A DNA stretch of 63,834 nt from Candidatus Ferrigenium bremense (GTDB lineage Bacteria; Pseudomonadota; Gammaproteobacteria; Burkholderiales; Gallionellaceae), in the NCBI GenBank assembly GCA_019449635.1, contig JAGRPI010000042.1, forward strand, positions 1-63,834. Reading direction: 5' to 3'. The position numbers were made by a program, and so were the translations under genes. This document shows, piece after piece, positions 10,257 through 19,785 of the stretch. The notes below the pieces were generated by a model. The model was not told the origin of the DNA, ran no database searches, and saw only the letters and a list, made by a program, of their open reading frames with translations. Position 1 is the first letter of the stretch. Each line of letters starts with the position of its first letter.

Positions 10257-11159
10257 TTGATTCCCTGGCTAACCGGTAACGCGCCTTTCCCTCCGGTCGA
10301 GCGCGCGCTGCGCTCGCCCAACGGCCTGCTCGCGGCGGGCGGCGACCTGTCCGCGCCGCGCCTGCTGGAGGCCTACCGGCACGGCATCTTCCCGTGGTTC
10401 AACCCCGGCGATCCGATCCTGTGGTGGAGCCCCGACCCACGCATGGTGCTGGTCCCGGGCGAATTCAAAATTTCCCGCTCGCTGGCCAAAGTGCTGCGCA
10501 ACGCCGCCTATGAAGTGCGCTGCGACACCGTCCCTTCGACAGGGCTCAGGACAGGCTTCGAGCAGGTGATGCGCGCTTGCGGCGCGCCGCGCAGTGAACA
10601 GGGCGGCACCTGGATCAGCGAAGACATGATCGCGGCGTATTGTGCGCTGCACGAGATGGGCCATGCGCACTCGGTGGAGGTGTGGATGCCCAAAAAATCA
10701 TTCCAGCTTCAAATCGAAGGCGAGACAAGGCGGCGACGCACCCGCAAGGAGTATGCCGTGCGGTTACCCGATGCTTCGCATCGACCGCTACGCAAAGCGA
10801 ACGACATGGACAGTGCAATGAGCACGGCCATGAGTGAGAGAGGAAGCCAACGCAGTATCGCCGATGAGTTGGAGTTGGAATTGGTTGGTGGGTTATACGG
10901 GATCGCCATCGGGCGCATGTTCTACGGCGAATCCATGTTTAGCCATGCCAGCAACGCCTCCAAGATCGCGCTGGCGTATCTGGCCAGGCAGCTCGAACGC
11001 TGGCAGTTCGGCATGATCGATTGCCAGATGAACACCCCCCACCTTGCCTCGCTCGGCGCGCACGAAATCCCGCGCAACGAATTCATCGCGCGGCTGCAGG
11101 AATTGATAAACTGTGAACCTGTCAAACATTGGCAATTCGACGCCGATCTCTTTTCATGA
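10257..11159 (+). CDS. aat: leucyl/phenylalanyl-tRNA-protein transferase with two repeat-derived in-frame insertions
   Basis: Aat adds Leu or Phe to proteins with N-terminal Arg or Lys, marking them for ClpAP. Family blocks are clear: [72 protein letters not shown], and [22 protein letters not shown]. The length is 300 residues against about 230-240 usual. The excess is a short insertion (VPSTGLRTG, near residues 92-100) and a long one (residues ~145-206) between EVWM and ELVGG, both made of palindromic repeat DNA. The start is TTG at 10257. The gene overlaps bpt by 4 bp. Whether the enzyme is active is open. Confidence 0.9.
   Translation: MIPWLTGNAPFPPVERALRSPNGLLAAGGDLSAPRLLEAYRHGIFPWFNPGDPILWWSPDPRMVLVPGEFKISRSLAKVLRNAAYEVRCDTVPSTGLRTGFEQVMRACGAPRSEQGGTWISEDMIAAYCALHEMGHAHSVEVWMPKKSFQLQIEGETRRRRTRKEYAVRLPDASHRPLRKANDMDSAMSTAMSERGSQRSIADELELELVGGLYGIAIGRMFYGESMFSHASNASKIALAYLARQLERWQFGMIDCQMNTPHLASLGAHEIPRNEFIARLQELINCEPVKHWQFDADLFS
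10689..10875 (+). repeat. in-frame palindromic insertion inside aat
   Basis: About 186 bases that code for lysine/arginine-rich sequence absent from other Aat proteins. The ends are imperfect inverted repeats (ATTCCAGCTTCAAATCGAAGG at the left; the complement of the right end reads ATTCCAACTCCAACTCATCGG). An internal hairpin GATGC-TTC-GCATC lies near 10769. The reading frame is kept through the insertion. Confidence 0.65.
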
Positions 11160-11968
11160 GTTTATTGAACGACATCCCGTTATCCGCGCTGCACTTTTAC
11201 ATGACCGCGCCCTATCCGTGCAGCTACCTGCCCGGCCTGCAGGCGCGCTCGCAGGTCGCCACGCCCGCTTTCCTGATCAACACGCCGGTCTATTCGGAAC
11301 TGGTGCAGCACGGATTCCGGCGCAGCGGCACCTATACCTATCGCCCGCATTGCGACGGCTGCCGCGCCTGCGTGCCGCTGCGCGTGCCGGCCGGACGATT
11401 CACCCCCAACCGCTCGCAGCGGCGCGCCTGGGCGCAGCACGCCCATCTGGAGGCCAGCCTGCACCGCCTCCAGGATAGCCCCGAGTATTACGACCTGTAT
11501 CAACGCTATCAGCGCGCGCGCCACCCGAACGGCGGCATGGACAACGACGACCGCGAGTCGTACCAGAGCTTCCTGCTGCAAAGCCACGTCGATTCGCTGC
11601 TGGTGGAATTCCGCGAAGAGGGTGTGCTGCGCATGGTCAGCGTGATCGACCTGCTCGGCGACGGCCTGTCCTCGGTGTACACCTTTTACGATCCGGATGT
11701 GCCGCATGCGCGTTTCGGGGTCTACAACGTGCTGTGGCAGATCGAACTGTGCCGCAAGCTCGAGCTGGATTTCGTCTATCTGGGCTACTGGATCGAACAA
11801 AGCCGCAAGATGGCCTACAAGACCGCCTACCAGCCCGCGCAAGGCCTGATCGACGGCGTGTGGCAGCCGCTCGGCAAGCCTGTCCTGATAACCAGCGACT
11901 TGCCCGCTTGCGGGCTTAGTCGAATGGCTAGTAGTTTCATCAGCCCAGCCGAAGGGGAATCGCCATAA
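11156..11968 (+). CDS. bpt: aspartate/glutamate leucyltransferase (bacterial ATE-like)
   Basis: Bpt transfers Leu to N-terminal Asp or Glu, feeding the same ClpAP/ClpS pathway as Aat. Family motifs: [25 protein letters not shown] at the N-terminus, [17 protein letters not shown] (paired cysteines), ARHPNGGMD, and the acetyl-transferase-like core ending [21 protein letters not shown]. The ATG at 11156 overlaps the aat stop, as usual for this pair. The last ~25 residues (from about TSDLP on) are encoded by a repeat element (11888-11938) and are unlike the family. Confidence 0.92.
   Translation: MSLLNDIPLSALHFYMTAPYPCSYLPGLQARSQVATPAFLINTPVYSELVQHGFRRSGTYTYRPHCDGCRACVPLRVPAGRFTPNRSQRRAWAQHAHLEASLHRLQDSPEYYDLYQRYQRARHPNGGMDNDDRESYQSFLLQSHVDSLLVEFREEGVLRMVSVIDLLGDGLSSVYTFYDPDVPHARFGVYNVLWQIELCRKLELDFVYLGYWIEQSRKMAYKTAYQPAQGLIDGVWQPLGKPVLITSDLPACGLSRMASSFISPAEGESP
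11888..11938 (-). repeat. palindromic element copy providing the 3' end of bpt
   Basis: The complement reads ACTACTAGCCATTCGACTAAGC...AAGTCGCTGGTTAT, matching intergenic copies at about 875-931 and 14780-14835. Here it lies inside the bpt reading frame. Confidence 0.7.
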
Positions 11969-12121
11969 CCAAACATGGCAATAAAATTGAAATGGCAATC
12001 TTGCAAGCCGTTCGTGGTGAGCTTGTCGAACCATGAACGGCTCACAGAAAGGCTGCCTACCCTTCGACAAGCTCAGGGCGAACGGTTGTTTATGCGGCGG
12101 CATTTATGTCGCTATGTTTAA
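11969..12121. mobile_element. 153-bp MITE-like element, family A, copy 1
   Basis: Close relative of 35424-35576, with the same length and order. The right end ATTTATGTCGCTATGTTTAA (12102-12121) is the complement of the family end TTAAACATAGCGACATAAAT; the left end (CCAAACATGGCAATAAAAT) is degenerate. The core is a hairpin made of GTTCGTGGTGAGCTTGTCG and CTTCGACAAGCTCAGGGCG. It has no coding capacity. It separates bpt from pyrD. Confidence 0.75.
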
Positions 12122-12144
12122 GAAAACTTACGGGAACCTCTGGA

Positions 12145-13161
12145 GTGTATTCATTGTTGCGCCCCCTGCTGTTCCGGCTTGACCCGGAAACCGCCCACCA
12201 CCTCACGCTCGGCGGGCTGAAGGCCGCCCATGCGCTCGGACTGGGCGGCCTCATCGCGAAGCACCCGCCCGACGATCCGCGCACCGTGATGGGGCTGACC
12301 TTCCCCAACCCGGTCGGCCTCGCCGCCGGGCTCGACAAGAACGGCGAATGCATCGCCGGGCTGGCGGCGCTCGGCTTCGGCTTCATCGAGATCGGCACCG
12401 TCACGCCGCTGCCCCAGCCCGGCAACCCCCGGCCGCGCATGTTCCGCCTGCCCGAGGCGCAGGGCATCATCAATCGCATGGGCTTCAACAACGACGGCGT
12501 TGATGCGCTGATCGAGAACGTGCGGCGCGCCGAGTATCGCGGCATATTGGGCATCAACATCGGCAAGAACGCCGCCACGCCGATCGAGAACGCGGCGGAC
12601 GATTACCTCATCTGCCTGCGCAAGGTGTATGCGCACGCCAGCTACGTCACCGTCAACATCTCCTCGCCCAACACGAAGAATCTGCGCCAGTTGCAGGACG
12701 AGGCCGCGCTGAACAACCTGCTGATGCTGCTCAAGGCCGAACAGCAAAAACTCGCCGACGCGCACGGCAGATACGTGCCCATCGCCTTGAAGATCGCACC
12801 CGACATGGAAGGCGAACAGATCGCGCAGATCGCGCGCCTGCTGATGCAGCACCGCATCGACGCGGTCATCGCCACCAACACCACGCTGTCGCGCGAAGGC
12901 GTGGAACACCTGCCGCATTGCAACGAGACCGGCGGCCTGTCCGGTGCGCCGGTGCGCGACAGATCCACCGCCGTGATCCGCCAACTTGCCGCCGAATTAA
13001 AGGGCGCACTGCCGATCATCGGCGCGGGCGGCATCCTGAACGGCGCGGATGCAGCGGAGAAGATCAACGCCGGAGCGGCGCTGGTGCAGCTCTACAGCGG
13101 CCTGATCTACCGCGGCCCGGCCTTGGTCGGCGAATGCTGCGCCGCCATCCGAGCCTTGTAG
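12145..13161 (+). CDS. pyrD: dihydroorotate dehydrogenase (quinone), class 2
   Basis: Membrane-associated FMN enzyme oxidising dihydroorotate to orotate with quinone. Class 2 motifs: [19 protein letters not shown] at the N-terminus (membrane-associating helices), [43 protein letters not shown], and [18 protein letters not shown] with the catalytic Ser. C-terminal [25 protein letters not shown] binds FMN. A GTG at 12145 gives 338 residues, the usual length. An in-frame ATG at 12106 lies inside the terminal repeat of the upstream MITE-like element and would add about 13 residues. Confidence 0.94.
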   Translation: MYSLLRPLLFRLDPETAHHLTLGGLKAAHALGLGGLIAKHPPDDPRTVMGLTFPNPVGLAAGLDKNGECIAGLAALGFGFIEIGTVTPLPQPGNPRPRMFRLPEAQGIINRMGFNNDGVDALIENVRRAEYRGILGINIGKNAATPIENAADDYLICLRKVYAHASYVTVNISSPNTKNLRQLQDEAALNNLLMLLKAEQQKLADAHGRYVPIALKIAPDMEGEQIAQIARLLMQHRIDAVIATNTTLSREGVEHLPHCNETGGLSGAPVRDRSTAVIRQLAAELKGALPIIGAGGILNGADAAEKINAGAALVQLYSGLIYRGPALVGECCAAIRAL

Positions 13162-13216
13162 CTGCCGGCGTGATCTAATTGAATGCGTGGGTGACGCGGC
13201 AGGGTCGCCCGAGAAG

Positions 13217-13258
13217 AAATGCGAAGCTGACCCCTTTTGACCCGAGAAGGAATGCGAA
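13217..13258. repeat. tandem copies of the GAAGCTGACCCCTTT repeat
   Basis: Two direct copies of AATGCGAAGCTGACCCCTTT-type sequence lie at about 13217-13237 and 13250-13270. A related inverted copy (AAAGGGGTCAGCATCACATT) is at 13827-13846. Together they bracket the attC site and the cassette gene. Confidence 0.7.
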
Positions 13259-13322
13259 GCTGACCCCTTTAACTTCATCCTGATGTGGCTTATGAAACAG
13301 ATGAACACACAATATAAATCGC

Positions 13323-13380
13323 ACATAACAATTCACTTCACCCGACCTCCTGCGTCGGCGGGTGAGTTCAAGCGTTATTT
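13323..13380 (+). other. integron-type attC recombination site
   Basis: The sequence runs ACATAAC-AATTCACTTCACCCGAC ... GTCGGCGGGTGAGTTCAAGC-GTTATTT, with partially palindromic arms, a short central loop and nearly complementary outer 7-mers (ACATAAC / GTTATTT). This is the layout of cassette attC sites (compare the TAACAATTC ... TTCAAGCGTTA pattern of aadA cassettes). No integrase gene is in the window. The gene beginning 28 bp downstream is placed as the next cassette gene would be. Confidence 0.7.
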
Positions 13381-13407
13381 GGCAATGCCCACTGGTACTG
13401 AATAGCG

Positions 13408-13848
13408 ATGGGAAGAGACATTACCCTTTACCCCAAGAAGGCCTCTCGAAAGGAATTGAGCGACTACGTGGAAAGCCTTGGTTTTACGAAATGCGACCAT
13501 TTTTGGGACTGGCCAAAAGGAACTTTGAATTACTCATGGTTTGATCAACAAGATTTCAAATCAATTAATGGTGTATCCGCTGACATTTATCCAGTATCCG
13601 CAGAAGAACAAAATATTACAAAAAACGAATGGGCGTTACACGTGCGTAATTTATACAGCGCAAGCTGGTATGACGTGGCGATGCTAAATGAAGTCATTAG
13701 GGGGGCAAGAAAGCAATTCGGAGGAACAATAAAAGGCGATTACGGCACGAACAAGTACGCGCCCTTATGGGACGACAAAAGCACCCCGGTAAGCAGAGGC
13801 ATATCCGGTGTCTATCAACAGCGATCAAAGGGGTCAGCATCACATTAA
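13408..13848 (+). CDS. hypothetical protein, probable integron cassette gene with altered 3' end
   Basis: A 146-residue protein rich in Trp, Tyr and Asp, with no signal peptide or membrane segment. It is visibly more AT-rich than its neighbours, fitting a transferred gene. It starts 28 bp after an attC-like site, as in a gene cassette, but no second attC follows. Instead the last codons (RSKGSASH) come from the AAAGGGGTCAGCATCACATT repeat, so the native C-terminus has probably been lost. I do not recognise the family. Confidence 0.65.
   Translation: MGRDITLYPKKASRKELSDYVESLGFTKCDHFWDWPKGTLNYSWFDQQDFKSINGVSADIYPVSAEEQNITKNEWALHVRNLYSASWYDVAMLNEVIRGARKQFGGTIKGDYGTNKYAPLWDDKSTPVSRGISGVYQQRSKGSASH
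13827..13846. repeat. AAAGGGGTCAGC repeat at the 3' end of the cassette gene
   Basis: Inverted copy of the repeat at 13217-13258 (18 of 20 bases match). It supplies the stop codon context of the cassette gene. Confidence 0.65.
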
Positions 13849-14043
13849 GTTTTTGCATTTCTCATCTCCCGTTCAAAATTCAAAGCCTGTTTGCGCTCCG
13901 GTGCCACTCGCCTGATTGGGAGCACCTTAACCCGCACCGGTTATGCGGTCAATATGCCGGATGGCCTATTCATCCACTGCCGGCGCGGTTGAAGGGGTAT
14001 ATGAATCGGGGGATAATCCACGCGTGACTTCAAAGGCGCGCAA

Positions 14044-14619
14044 ATGACAGAATATCTGCTCATCCTGGTCGGCGCGGTGTTCGTGAACAACATCGTGATG
14101 GTCAAGATCCTCGGCCTCTGCCCGTTCATGGGGGTTTCCCGGAAGCTGGAGACTTCGCTCGGCATGGGCCTCGCCACCACCTTCGTGCTGACCGTGGCCT
14201 CGGGCGCCAGTTACCTCATCAACGAATACCTGCTCGGACCGGAACTCTCCTACCTCACCACGCTGTCGTTCATCGTGGTGATCGCCGGCATCGTGCAGTT
14301 CACCGAGATGGTGATCCAGAAGACCAGCCCGATGCTGCACCAGGTGCTGGGCATCTACCTGCCGCTGATCACCACCAACTGCGCGGTGCTGGGCATCCCG
14401 TTGCTCAACGTGCAGGCGCAACACGATTTCATGGAATCGGTGTTCTTCGGCATGGGCGGCGCGCTCGGCTTCACGCTGGTGATGGTGCTGTTCGCCGGAA
14501 TGCGCGAACGCATGGAGGGCGCGGACGTGCCGGGTATCTTCAAGGGCTCGGCGATCGCCATGGTCACGGCGGGGCTGATGAGCCTGTCGTTCATGGGTTT
14601 CTCGGGGCTAACCAAGTAA
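14044..14619 (+). CDS. rnfA: Rnf electron transport complex subunit A
   Basis: A 191-residue integral membrane subunit with six predicted helices. Motifs typical of RnfA/NqrE are seen: [21 protein letters not shown] near the N-terminus (with a conserved Cys in the LCPFMG block) and [12 protein letters not shown] near residue 110. It is first in the order rnfA-B-C-D-G-E. The complex couples electron transfer between ferredoxin and NAD(H) to ion movement across the inner membrane. A 244-bp gap full of repeats separates it from rnfB. Confidence 0.95.
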   Translation: MTEYLLILVGAVFVNNIVMVKILGLCPFMGVSRKLETSLGMGLATTFVLTVASGASYLINEYLLGPELSYLTTLSFIVVIAGIVQFTEMVIQKTSPMLHQVLGIYLPLITTNCAVLGIPLLNVQAQHDFMESVFFGMGGALGFTLVMVLFAGMRERMEGADVPGIFKGSAIAMVTAGLMSLSFMGFSGLTK

Positions 14620-14639
14620 TGATTATTGATCCGGTACAA

Positions 14640-14850
14640 ATAGAGCATCACGTTCGCCCTGAGGTATCGAAGGGTGAACGTTGCAAAACAAGGGCTTCGA
14701 TACCTCAGCCCGAACGGAATGAAATTTGTGCCGCATCGATGGCCGCTCCCCGACCACCCTCTCCCCAACCCCTCTGGGTGGAACAACTAGCCATTCGACT
14801 AGGCTGCCAAAAACCGCAGCCAAGTCGCTGGTTATCCCACCTGCGGGCGA
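14640..14850. repeat. repeat cluster between rnfA and rnfB
   Basis: An imperfect palindrome (CGTTCGCCCTGAGGTATCGAAG near 14650 and CTTCGATACCTCAGCCCGAACG near 14696) is followed by a copy of the ACTAGCCATTCGACTAGGC...AAGTCGCTGGTTAT element at 14780-14835. No gene is seen. The cluster splits what is normally a tight operon. Confidence 0.7.
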
Positions 14851-14863
14851 GGGGCTTCGATGT

Positions 14864-15412
14864 ATGCTGAGCGCGCTGCTGGTCATGGCGGGTATCGCGA
14901 TCGTGCTCGGCGCGGTGCTGGGTTACTCTGCGGTCAAATTCCGCGTCGAAGGCAATCCGCTGGTGGACAAGATCGACGCGATCCTGCCGCAGACACAGTG
15001 CGGGCAATGCGGCTATCCCGGCTGCCGGCCCTACGCCGAGGCGATCGCCTCCGGGGAGGCCGACATCAACCGCTGCCCGCCCGGCGGCGAGGAAGGCATC
15101 CGCAAGCTCGCCGACCTGCTCGGCGTGGAGTTCAAGCCGTTCGGCGGCGGCACCGTGCTCAAGCCGAAGGCGGTCGCCTTCATCGACGAGAACCTGTGCA
15201 TCGGCTGCACGCTGTGCTTCCAGGCCTGCCCGGTGGATGCGATCGCCGGCGCGGCGAAGCAGATGCACACCATCATCGCCTCCGAGTGCACCGGCTGCGA
15301 GCTGTGCGTCGACCCCTGCCCGGTGGACTGCATCAGCATGGTGCCGCTCAGGGAAAACATCGCCACCTGGAAGCGGCAATATCCGGTCTTTACATTGGTG
15401 GCGGCGAAATGA
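14864..15412 (+). CDS. rnfB: Rnf electron transport complex subunit B (ferredoxin-type)
   Basis: A 182-residue protein with an N-terminal membrane anchor (residues ~1-25), then a four-Cys [4Fe-4S] motif in [18 protein letters not shown]...CPPGG, then two 4Fe-4S ferredoxin motifs: [16 protein letters not shown] and [16 protein letters not shown]. Longer upstream readings of the frame go through repeat DNA; the ATG at 14864, preceded by GAGGGG, gives the normal N-terminus. It overlaps rnfC by 4 bp. Confidence 0.95.
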   Translation: MLSALLVMAGIAIVLGAVLGYSAVKFRVEGNPLVDKIDAILPQTQCGQCGYPGCRPYAEAIASGEADINRCPPGGEEGIRKLADLLGVEFKPFGGGTVLKPKAVAFIDENLCIGCTLCFQACPVDAIAGAAKQMHTIIASECTGCELCVDPCPVDCISMVPLRENIATWKRQYPVFTLVAAK

Positions 15413-17088
15413 GGACGCTCTTCAAATTCAACGGCGGCATCCATCCGCCCGGCAACAAGGAGCGATCCACACAGCGCGGCATCGCGCGCGCACCGCTGCC
15501 TGCGAAACTGGTCATTCCGTTCCGCCAGCATGCCGGCGAGGCCGCAAGGCCGGTGGTACGCGTCGGCGACCATGTGCTGAAGGGCCAGTTGATCGGCATG
15601 CCGGACGGCTATTTTTCGAGCGCGGTGCATGCCTCCACGTCGGGAACCATCGCCGCCATCGCCGCGCAGCCCATCGCCCACCCTTCCGGCCTGCCGGACC
15701 TGTGCGCCACACTGATACCGGACGGCAGGGAGGAATGGATCCCCCATGCCGCAGTCGATTACCGCAACAGCGACCCCGCCGAACTGCGCCAGCACCTGCG
15801 CATGTGCGGCGTGGTGGGGCTGGGCGGCGCGGTGTTCCCCAGCGACCTCAAGCTGCGCCCGCTCCGGGGGCACCCGAACAAGGACATCGGCACGCTGATC
15901 CTGAACGGCGCGGAATGCGAGCCGTATATCACCTGCGACGACATGCTGATGCGCGAGCGCGCCGCAGAGATCGTGCAGGGCGCGGAGATGCTGCGCTTCA
16001 TGCTGGAGGCAGGGGAAGTGCTGATCGGCATCGAGGACAACAAGCCGCAGGCGGTCGCCGCGATGCGGCAGGCGGTGGCCGACAGCGGCCTGCCGTTCGA
16101 GGTGGTCGTGGTGCCGACGATCTATCCGGGCGGCAGCGCGAAGCAGCTGATCCGCGTGCTCACCGGGCTGGAAGTGCCGTCCGGCAAGCTGCCCACCGAG
16201 ATCGGCGTGCAATGCTTCAACGTCGCCACCGCCTGCAGCGTGTATCGCGCCCTCGCGCATGGCGAGCCGCTGCTGTCGCGCATCGTCACGATCACCGGCA
16301 ACGTGCGCCGCGCGCAGAATTATGAAGTGCTGCTCGGCACGCCGGTGCAGGAGCTGGTCGCGCTCGGCGAGGCCCTGCCGGACACTGACCGCTACATCAT
16401 GGGTGGGCCGATGATGGGGTTGCCTTTATCTTCGACCGCCATTCCGCTGGTCAAGGCCAGCAACTGCATCATCGCCGCGTCGGACAAATTATTCCCGCCC
16501 GCGCCGCCCGCCCTGCCCTGCATCCGCTGCTCGCGCTGCGCGCAGGTATGCCCGGCGGACCTGCAGCCGATGGACCTGTTCTGGTTCTCCCAGTCGCGGG
16601 AATTCGACAAGGCGCAGCAGTTCAGCCTGTTCGACTGCATCGAATGCGGCGCATGCAGCTACGTCTGCCCCAGCCATATCCCGCTGGTGCAGTATTTCCA
16701 GTTCGCCAAGAGCGAGATCCGCGCGCGCGAACAGGACCAGCGGGCCGCCGACCACGCGCGCGAACGCCACGAGTTCCGCGAATACCGCATCGAGCGCGAG
16801 AAACAGGAAAAGGCCGAGAGGCTGGCCGCGAGGGAGCAGGCAGCAAAGCAGGCGCAACCGCCTGCAGCGTCGGCCACGCCGGCAGACGACGCGCAGCAGA
16901 AGATCCAGGCGGCCATCGCCCGCGCCAGGGAGCAGGCCGCCGCGAGCCGGCCGAAGAACACCGATAACCTCACCGCGCAGCAACAGGCGGAAATCGCCGA
17001 GATCGAGGCGCGCCGCGCCAAGGCCCACGAACGGGCGGAACCGGCTGGCGAAGTTGCGGACAATCACAGCGAGGGCCGCTCCCAATGA
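15409..17088 (+). CDS. rnfC: Rnf electron transport complex subunit C
   Basis: A 559-residue peripheral subunit carrying NADH/FMN-binding and [4Fe-4S] sites. The N-terminal block [14 protein letters not shown] is diagnostic. The nucleotide-binding region includes [12 protein letters not shown] and [16 protein letters not shown]. Two cluster motifs follow near residues 365-415: [17 protein letters not shown] and [17 protein letters not shown]. The C-terminal ~100 residues are an Ala/Arg/Glu-rich coiled coil of the kind seen in proteobacterial RnfC. The start overlaps rnfB. Confidence 0.95.
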   Translation: MRTLFKFNGGIHPPGNKERSTQRGIARAPLPAKLVIPFRQHAGEAARPVVRVGDHVLKGQLIGMPDGYFSSAVHASTSGTIAAIAAQPIAHPSGLPDLCATLIPDGREEWIPHAAVDYRNSDPAELRQHLRMCGVVGLGGAVFPSDLKLRPLRGHPNKDIGTLILNGAECEPYITCDDMLMRERAAEIVQGAEMLRFMLEAGEVLIGIEDNKPQAVAAMRQAVADSGLPFEVVVVPTIYPGGSAKQLIRVLTGLEVPSGKLPTEIGVQCFNVATACSVYRALAHGEPLLSRIVTITGNVRRAQNYEVLLGTPVQELVALGEALPDTDRYIMGGPMMGLPLSSTAIPLVKASNCIIAASDKLFPPAPPALPCIRCSRCAQVCPADLQPMDLFWFSQSREFDKAQQFSLFDCIECGACSYVCPSHIPLVQYFQFAKSEIRAREQDQRAADHARERHEFREYRIEREKQEKAERLAAREQAAKQAQPPAASATPADDAQQKIQAAIARAREQAAASRPKNTDNLTAQQQAEIAEIEARRAKAHERAEPAGEVADNHSEGRSQ

Positions 17089-17107
17089 TGAATCTCACCA
17101 TGGCCGT

Positions 17108-17150
17108 TTCCCTCTCTCCTAACTCTCTCCCGCCTGCGGGAGAGAGGGAT
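17108..17150. repeat. CTCTCCC/GGGAGAG palindromic repeat between rnfC and rnfD
   Basis: CTCTCTCC ... CTCCCGCCTGCGGGAG-AGAGG forms a hairpin in the 99-bp gap. The same core occurs at about 24165, 26210, and in frame within genes at 38127, 40451 and 46231. Confidence 0.7.
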
Positions 17151-17187
17151 AATGCCTCGCTTCGCGAGCTTTTCGTTGACGAATAAC

Positions 17188-18243
17188 ATGAGCGCATTCT
17201 TCGCCCCCTTCATCAGCAAACCGGACACCGTCTCCGCGATCATGCTCCGGGTGCTGCTCGCGCTGCTTCCGGGCATCGCGCTGTATGTCTGGCATTTCGG
17301 CCCGGCGATCCTGGTCTCGATCGCGCTGGCGAGCCTCACCGCGCTCGGCACCGAGGCGCTGATGCTGAAGTTGCGCGACCGCCCGGTGAGGCATTTCCTT
17401 TCCGACAACAGCGCGTTGCTCACCGGCTGGCTGCTGGCCTTGTCCATCCCGCCGCTCGCACCGTGGTGGCTGGTCGTGGTCGGCACGGCCTTCGCCATCG
17501 CCATCGCCAAACACCTGTACGGCGGGCTGGGCAACAACCCGTTCAATCCGGCGATGGTCGGCTATGCGGTGCTGATCGTCTCGTTCCCGGCGCAGATGAC
17601 GCACTGGATCGCGCCGCACGGCCTGGGGCTGGCCGAACTCGATTTCCTCGGGCAACTGGAGTACATATTCCTCGGCGCGCTGCCGCCCAATGTGACGCTC
17701 GATGCCGTCACCATGGCCACGCCGCTGGACACCCTGAAGACCCGTCTGCACCTCGACGAACCGGTCAACCAGATCCTCCAGATGCCCATCTACGGCCGCC
17801 TCGGCGGGCAGGGCAGCGAAATGGTATCGCTGGGATTCCTGCTTGGCGGCCTCTATCTGCTGGCGGCACGCATCGTCACCTGGCATATCCCGGTCGCCTA
17901 TCTCGGCACGCTGTTCGCCGCCGCCGGCATCTTCCACCTGGCCGACCCGGCGCACTATGCCGCGCCGCTGTTCCACTGGTTTTCCGGTGCGGCGATGCTG
18001 GGTGCGTTCTTCATCCTCACCGACCCCATCACCTCGCCGACCACGCCGAAGGGCAAGCTGATCTTCGCCGCGGGCGCGGGGCTGCTGACCTATCTGATCC
18101 GCGCCTTCGGCAGCTTCCCGGACGGCGTGGCGTTCGCCACGCTGCTGATGAATATCTGCGTGCCGCTGATCACGCTGTACACGCAACCTCCGGTGTTTGG
18201 CAAGAAGGGCCCAGCATCTGGCAAAGAAAAGGGGCGGCCATGA
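17188..18243 (+). CDS. rnfD: Rnf electron transport complex subunit D
   Basis: A 351-residue membrane subunit with about nine helices. The covalent FMN site of the RnfD/NqrB family is visible as DAVTMATPLD (Thr near residue 177). Other blocks: GGLGNNPFNPAMVGY and FILTDPITSPTTPKGK. The ATG at 17188 gives the normal start; an upstream frame extension goes through repeat sequence. It overlaps rnfG by 4 bp. Confidence 0.95.
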   Translation: MSAFFAPFISKPDTVSAIMLRVLLALLPGIALYVWHFGPAILVSIALASLTALGTEALMLKLRDRPVRHFLSDNSALLTGWLLALSIPPLAPWWLVVVGTAFAIAIAKHLYGGLGNNPFNPAMVGYAVLIVSFPAQMTHWIAPHGLGLAELDFLGQLEYIFLGALPPNVTLDAVTMATPLDTLKTRLHLDEPVNQILQMPIYGRLGGQGSEMVSLGFLLGGLYLLAARIVTWHIPVAYLGTLFAAAGIFHLADPAHYAAPLFHWFSGAAMLGAFFILTDPITSPTTPKGKLIFAAGAGLLTYLIRAFGSFPDGVAFATLLMNICVPLITLYTQPPVFGKKGPASGKEKGRP

Positions 18244-18899
18244 TGACCACGGCAAAGGTATCCCTGCGCACCGCGCTGAGCCTGCTGTTCTTCGCGCTGG
18301 CCGGCACGGCCTTGCTGGCCTGGACCTTTGACCTGACGCACGAGACCATCGCGCGCAGCGTGGAGAAGGAGAAGCTGAAACTGATCGCGCAGATCGCGCC
18401 GCCCGCGGCCTACGACAACGACATCATGAAGGACACGCTGCAACTGGCGCCGGACAAGTTGCTGGGCAGCACGGGGACGACCCTCGCCTATCGCGGCCGC
18501 CTGAACGGCCAGCCGTCCATCGCGGTGCTGGAGGTCATTGCACCGGACGGCTACAGCGGCAGGATCAGCCTGATCATCGCCATCCACAGCGACGGCCGGA
18601 TCGACGGGGTGCGCGTGGTTTCGCACAGGGAGACGCCGGGGCTGGGCGATTACATCGAGATCGCCAGGAGCAACTGGATCACCGGCTTCAACGGCGCCTC
18701 GCTGGAAAACCGCAAGGACAGCGAATGGAAAGTCAGAAAGGACGGCGGCTCGTTCGACTACCGGGCCGGCGCCACCATCACCCCGCGCGCGATCGTGAAG
18801 GCGGTGCACAAGGCCTTGCAGTATCACGCGCAGCATCGCGATGAGCTGTTCGCGCAAGCTCCCCCCGAAAAGACATCCGGCAAGGAGAACAAGAAATGA
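18240..18899 (+). CDS. rnfG: Rnf electron transport complex subunit G
   Basis: A 219-residue subunit with one N-terminal membrane helix (residues ~9-28) and a periplasmic FMN-binding domain. The flavinylation motif appears as AGATITPRAIV near residue 178, with Ala in the place often held by Ser and the acceptor Thr retained. GLGDYIEIARSNWITGF is a second family block. The two adjacent ATGs at 18240 and 18243 are both possible starts. It overlaps rnfD and rnfE by 4 bp each. Confidence 0.94.
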   Translation: MMTTAKVSLRTALSLLFFALAGTALLAWTFDLTHETIARSVEKEKLKLIAQIAPPAAYDNDIMKDTLQLAPDKLLGSTGTTLAYRGRLNGQPSIAVLEVIAPDGYSGRISLIIAIHSDGRIDGVRVVSHRETPGLGDYIEIARSNWITGFNGASLENRKDSEWKVRKDGGSFDYRAGATITPRAIVKAVHKALQYHAQHRDELFAQAPPEKTSGKENKK

Positions 18900-19600
18900 C
18901 CACTCAGGAATTCAGGAATATCTTCCACAACGGCCTGTGGAAGCAGAACCCCGGCATCGCGCAACTGCTCGGCCTGTGTCCGCTGCTGGCGATCAGCAAC
19001 TCGGTGGTCAACGCGCTCAGCCTGGGGCTCGCCACCACGCTGGTGATGGCCCTGTCGGGCAGCGGGGTGGCTGCGATGCGCGAATGGATCCCGGCCCCGG
19101 CGCGCATCCCGGTGTATATATTGCTGATCGCGGTGCTGGTGACCATCGTGCAATTCCTGATGAATGCCTATGTGTATTCCCTGTATGTGGTGCTGGGCAT
19201 CTTCATCCCGCTGATCGTCACCAACTGCATCGTGCTGGCGCGCGCCGAATCTTTCGCCTCGAAGAACGCCGTGTTCGCCTCCGCGCTGGACGGCATCGCG
19301 ATGGGCCTCGGGCTGACGGCGGTGCTGGTCGTGCTCGGCGGCATCCGCGAGATTTTCGGGCATGGCACATTGCTGTCCGGCATCGACATGGTGTTCGGCG
19401 AGGCGGCGAAATCCTGGGTGATCACCGTCGTGCCGGACTATCACGGCTTCCTGCTCGCCATCCTGCCGCCCGGCGCGTTCATCGCGCTCGGCCTGCTGAT
19501 CGCGCTGAAGAACTGGCTGAACCTGCGCGCCGAACGCAAGGCACACGGCGCGAATGCCAGCGTCGCGCCGATCGAAGGCGGCTGTTCGACTGCGCATTAG
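18896..19600 (+). CDS. rnfE: Rnf electron transport complex subunit E
   Basis: A 234-residue membrane subunit homologous to RnfA. Motifs: FHNGLWKQNPGIAQLLGLCPLLAISNS and IPLIVTNCIVLARAESFASKN. Six helices are expected. It ends the rnf operon. Seven bases after its stop begins a MITE-like element of family A. Confidence 0.94.
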   Translation: MTTQEFRNIFHNGLWKQNPGIAQLLGLCPLLAISNSVVNALSLGLATTLVMALSGSGVAAMREWIPAPARIPVYILLIAVLVTIVQFLMNAYVYSLYVVLGIFIPLIVTNCIVLARAESFASKNAVFASALDGIAMGLGLTAVLVVLGGIREIFGHGTLLSGIDMVFGEAAKSWVITVVPDYHGFLLAILPPGAFIALGLLIALKNWLNLRAERKAHGANASVAPIEGGCSTAH

Positions 19601-19606
19601 CGACTC

Positions 19607-19756
19607 TTACATAGCGACAGAAATCGTAGCGAGCGGCTTTGGGGCGGGGAAGGCCGGAGCGCAGCACCCGGAGCATACACACCAGTATGTGAGGAGTGCG
19701 AGCACCGCCCGACCCCGCCTCGGAGTCGCGCAGTAGATTTATGTCGCTATGTATAA
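19607..19756. mobile_element. 150-bp MITE-like element, family A ends with a different core
   Basis: The left end TTACATAGCGACAGAAAT (from 19607) and right end ATTTATGTCGCTATGTATAA (19737-19756) are inverted repeats of the same family end seen at 12102-12121 and 35557-35576. The core is different: a GC-rich imperfect palindrome (GGGGCGGGG near 19636 facing CCCCGCCTC near 19713). No coding capacity. It sits just upstream of the CDF gene. Confidence 0.7.
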
Positions 19757-19785
19757 TTCATGCTGGATATTTTTCGGGACGGATG

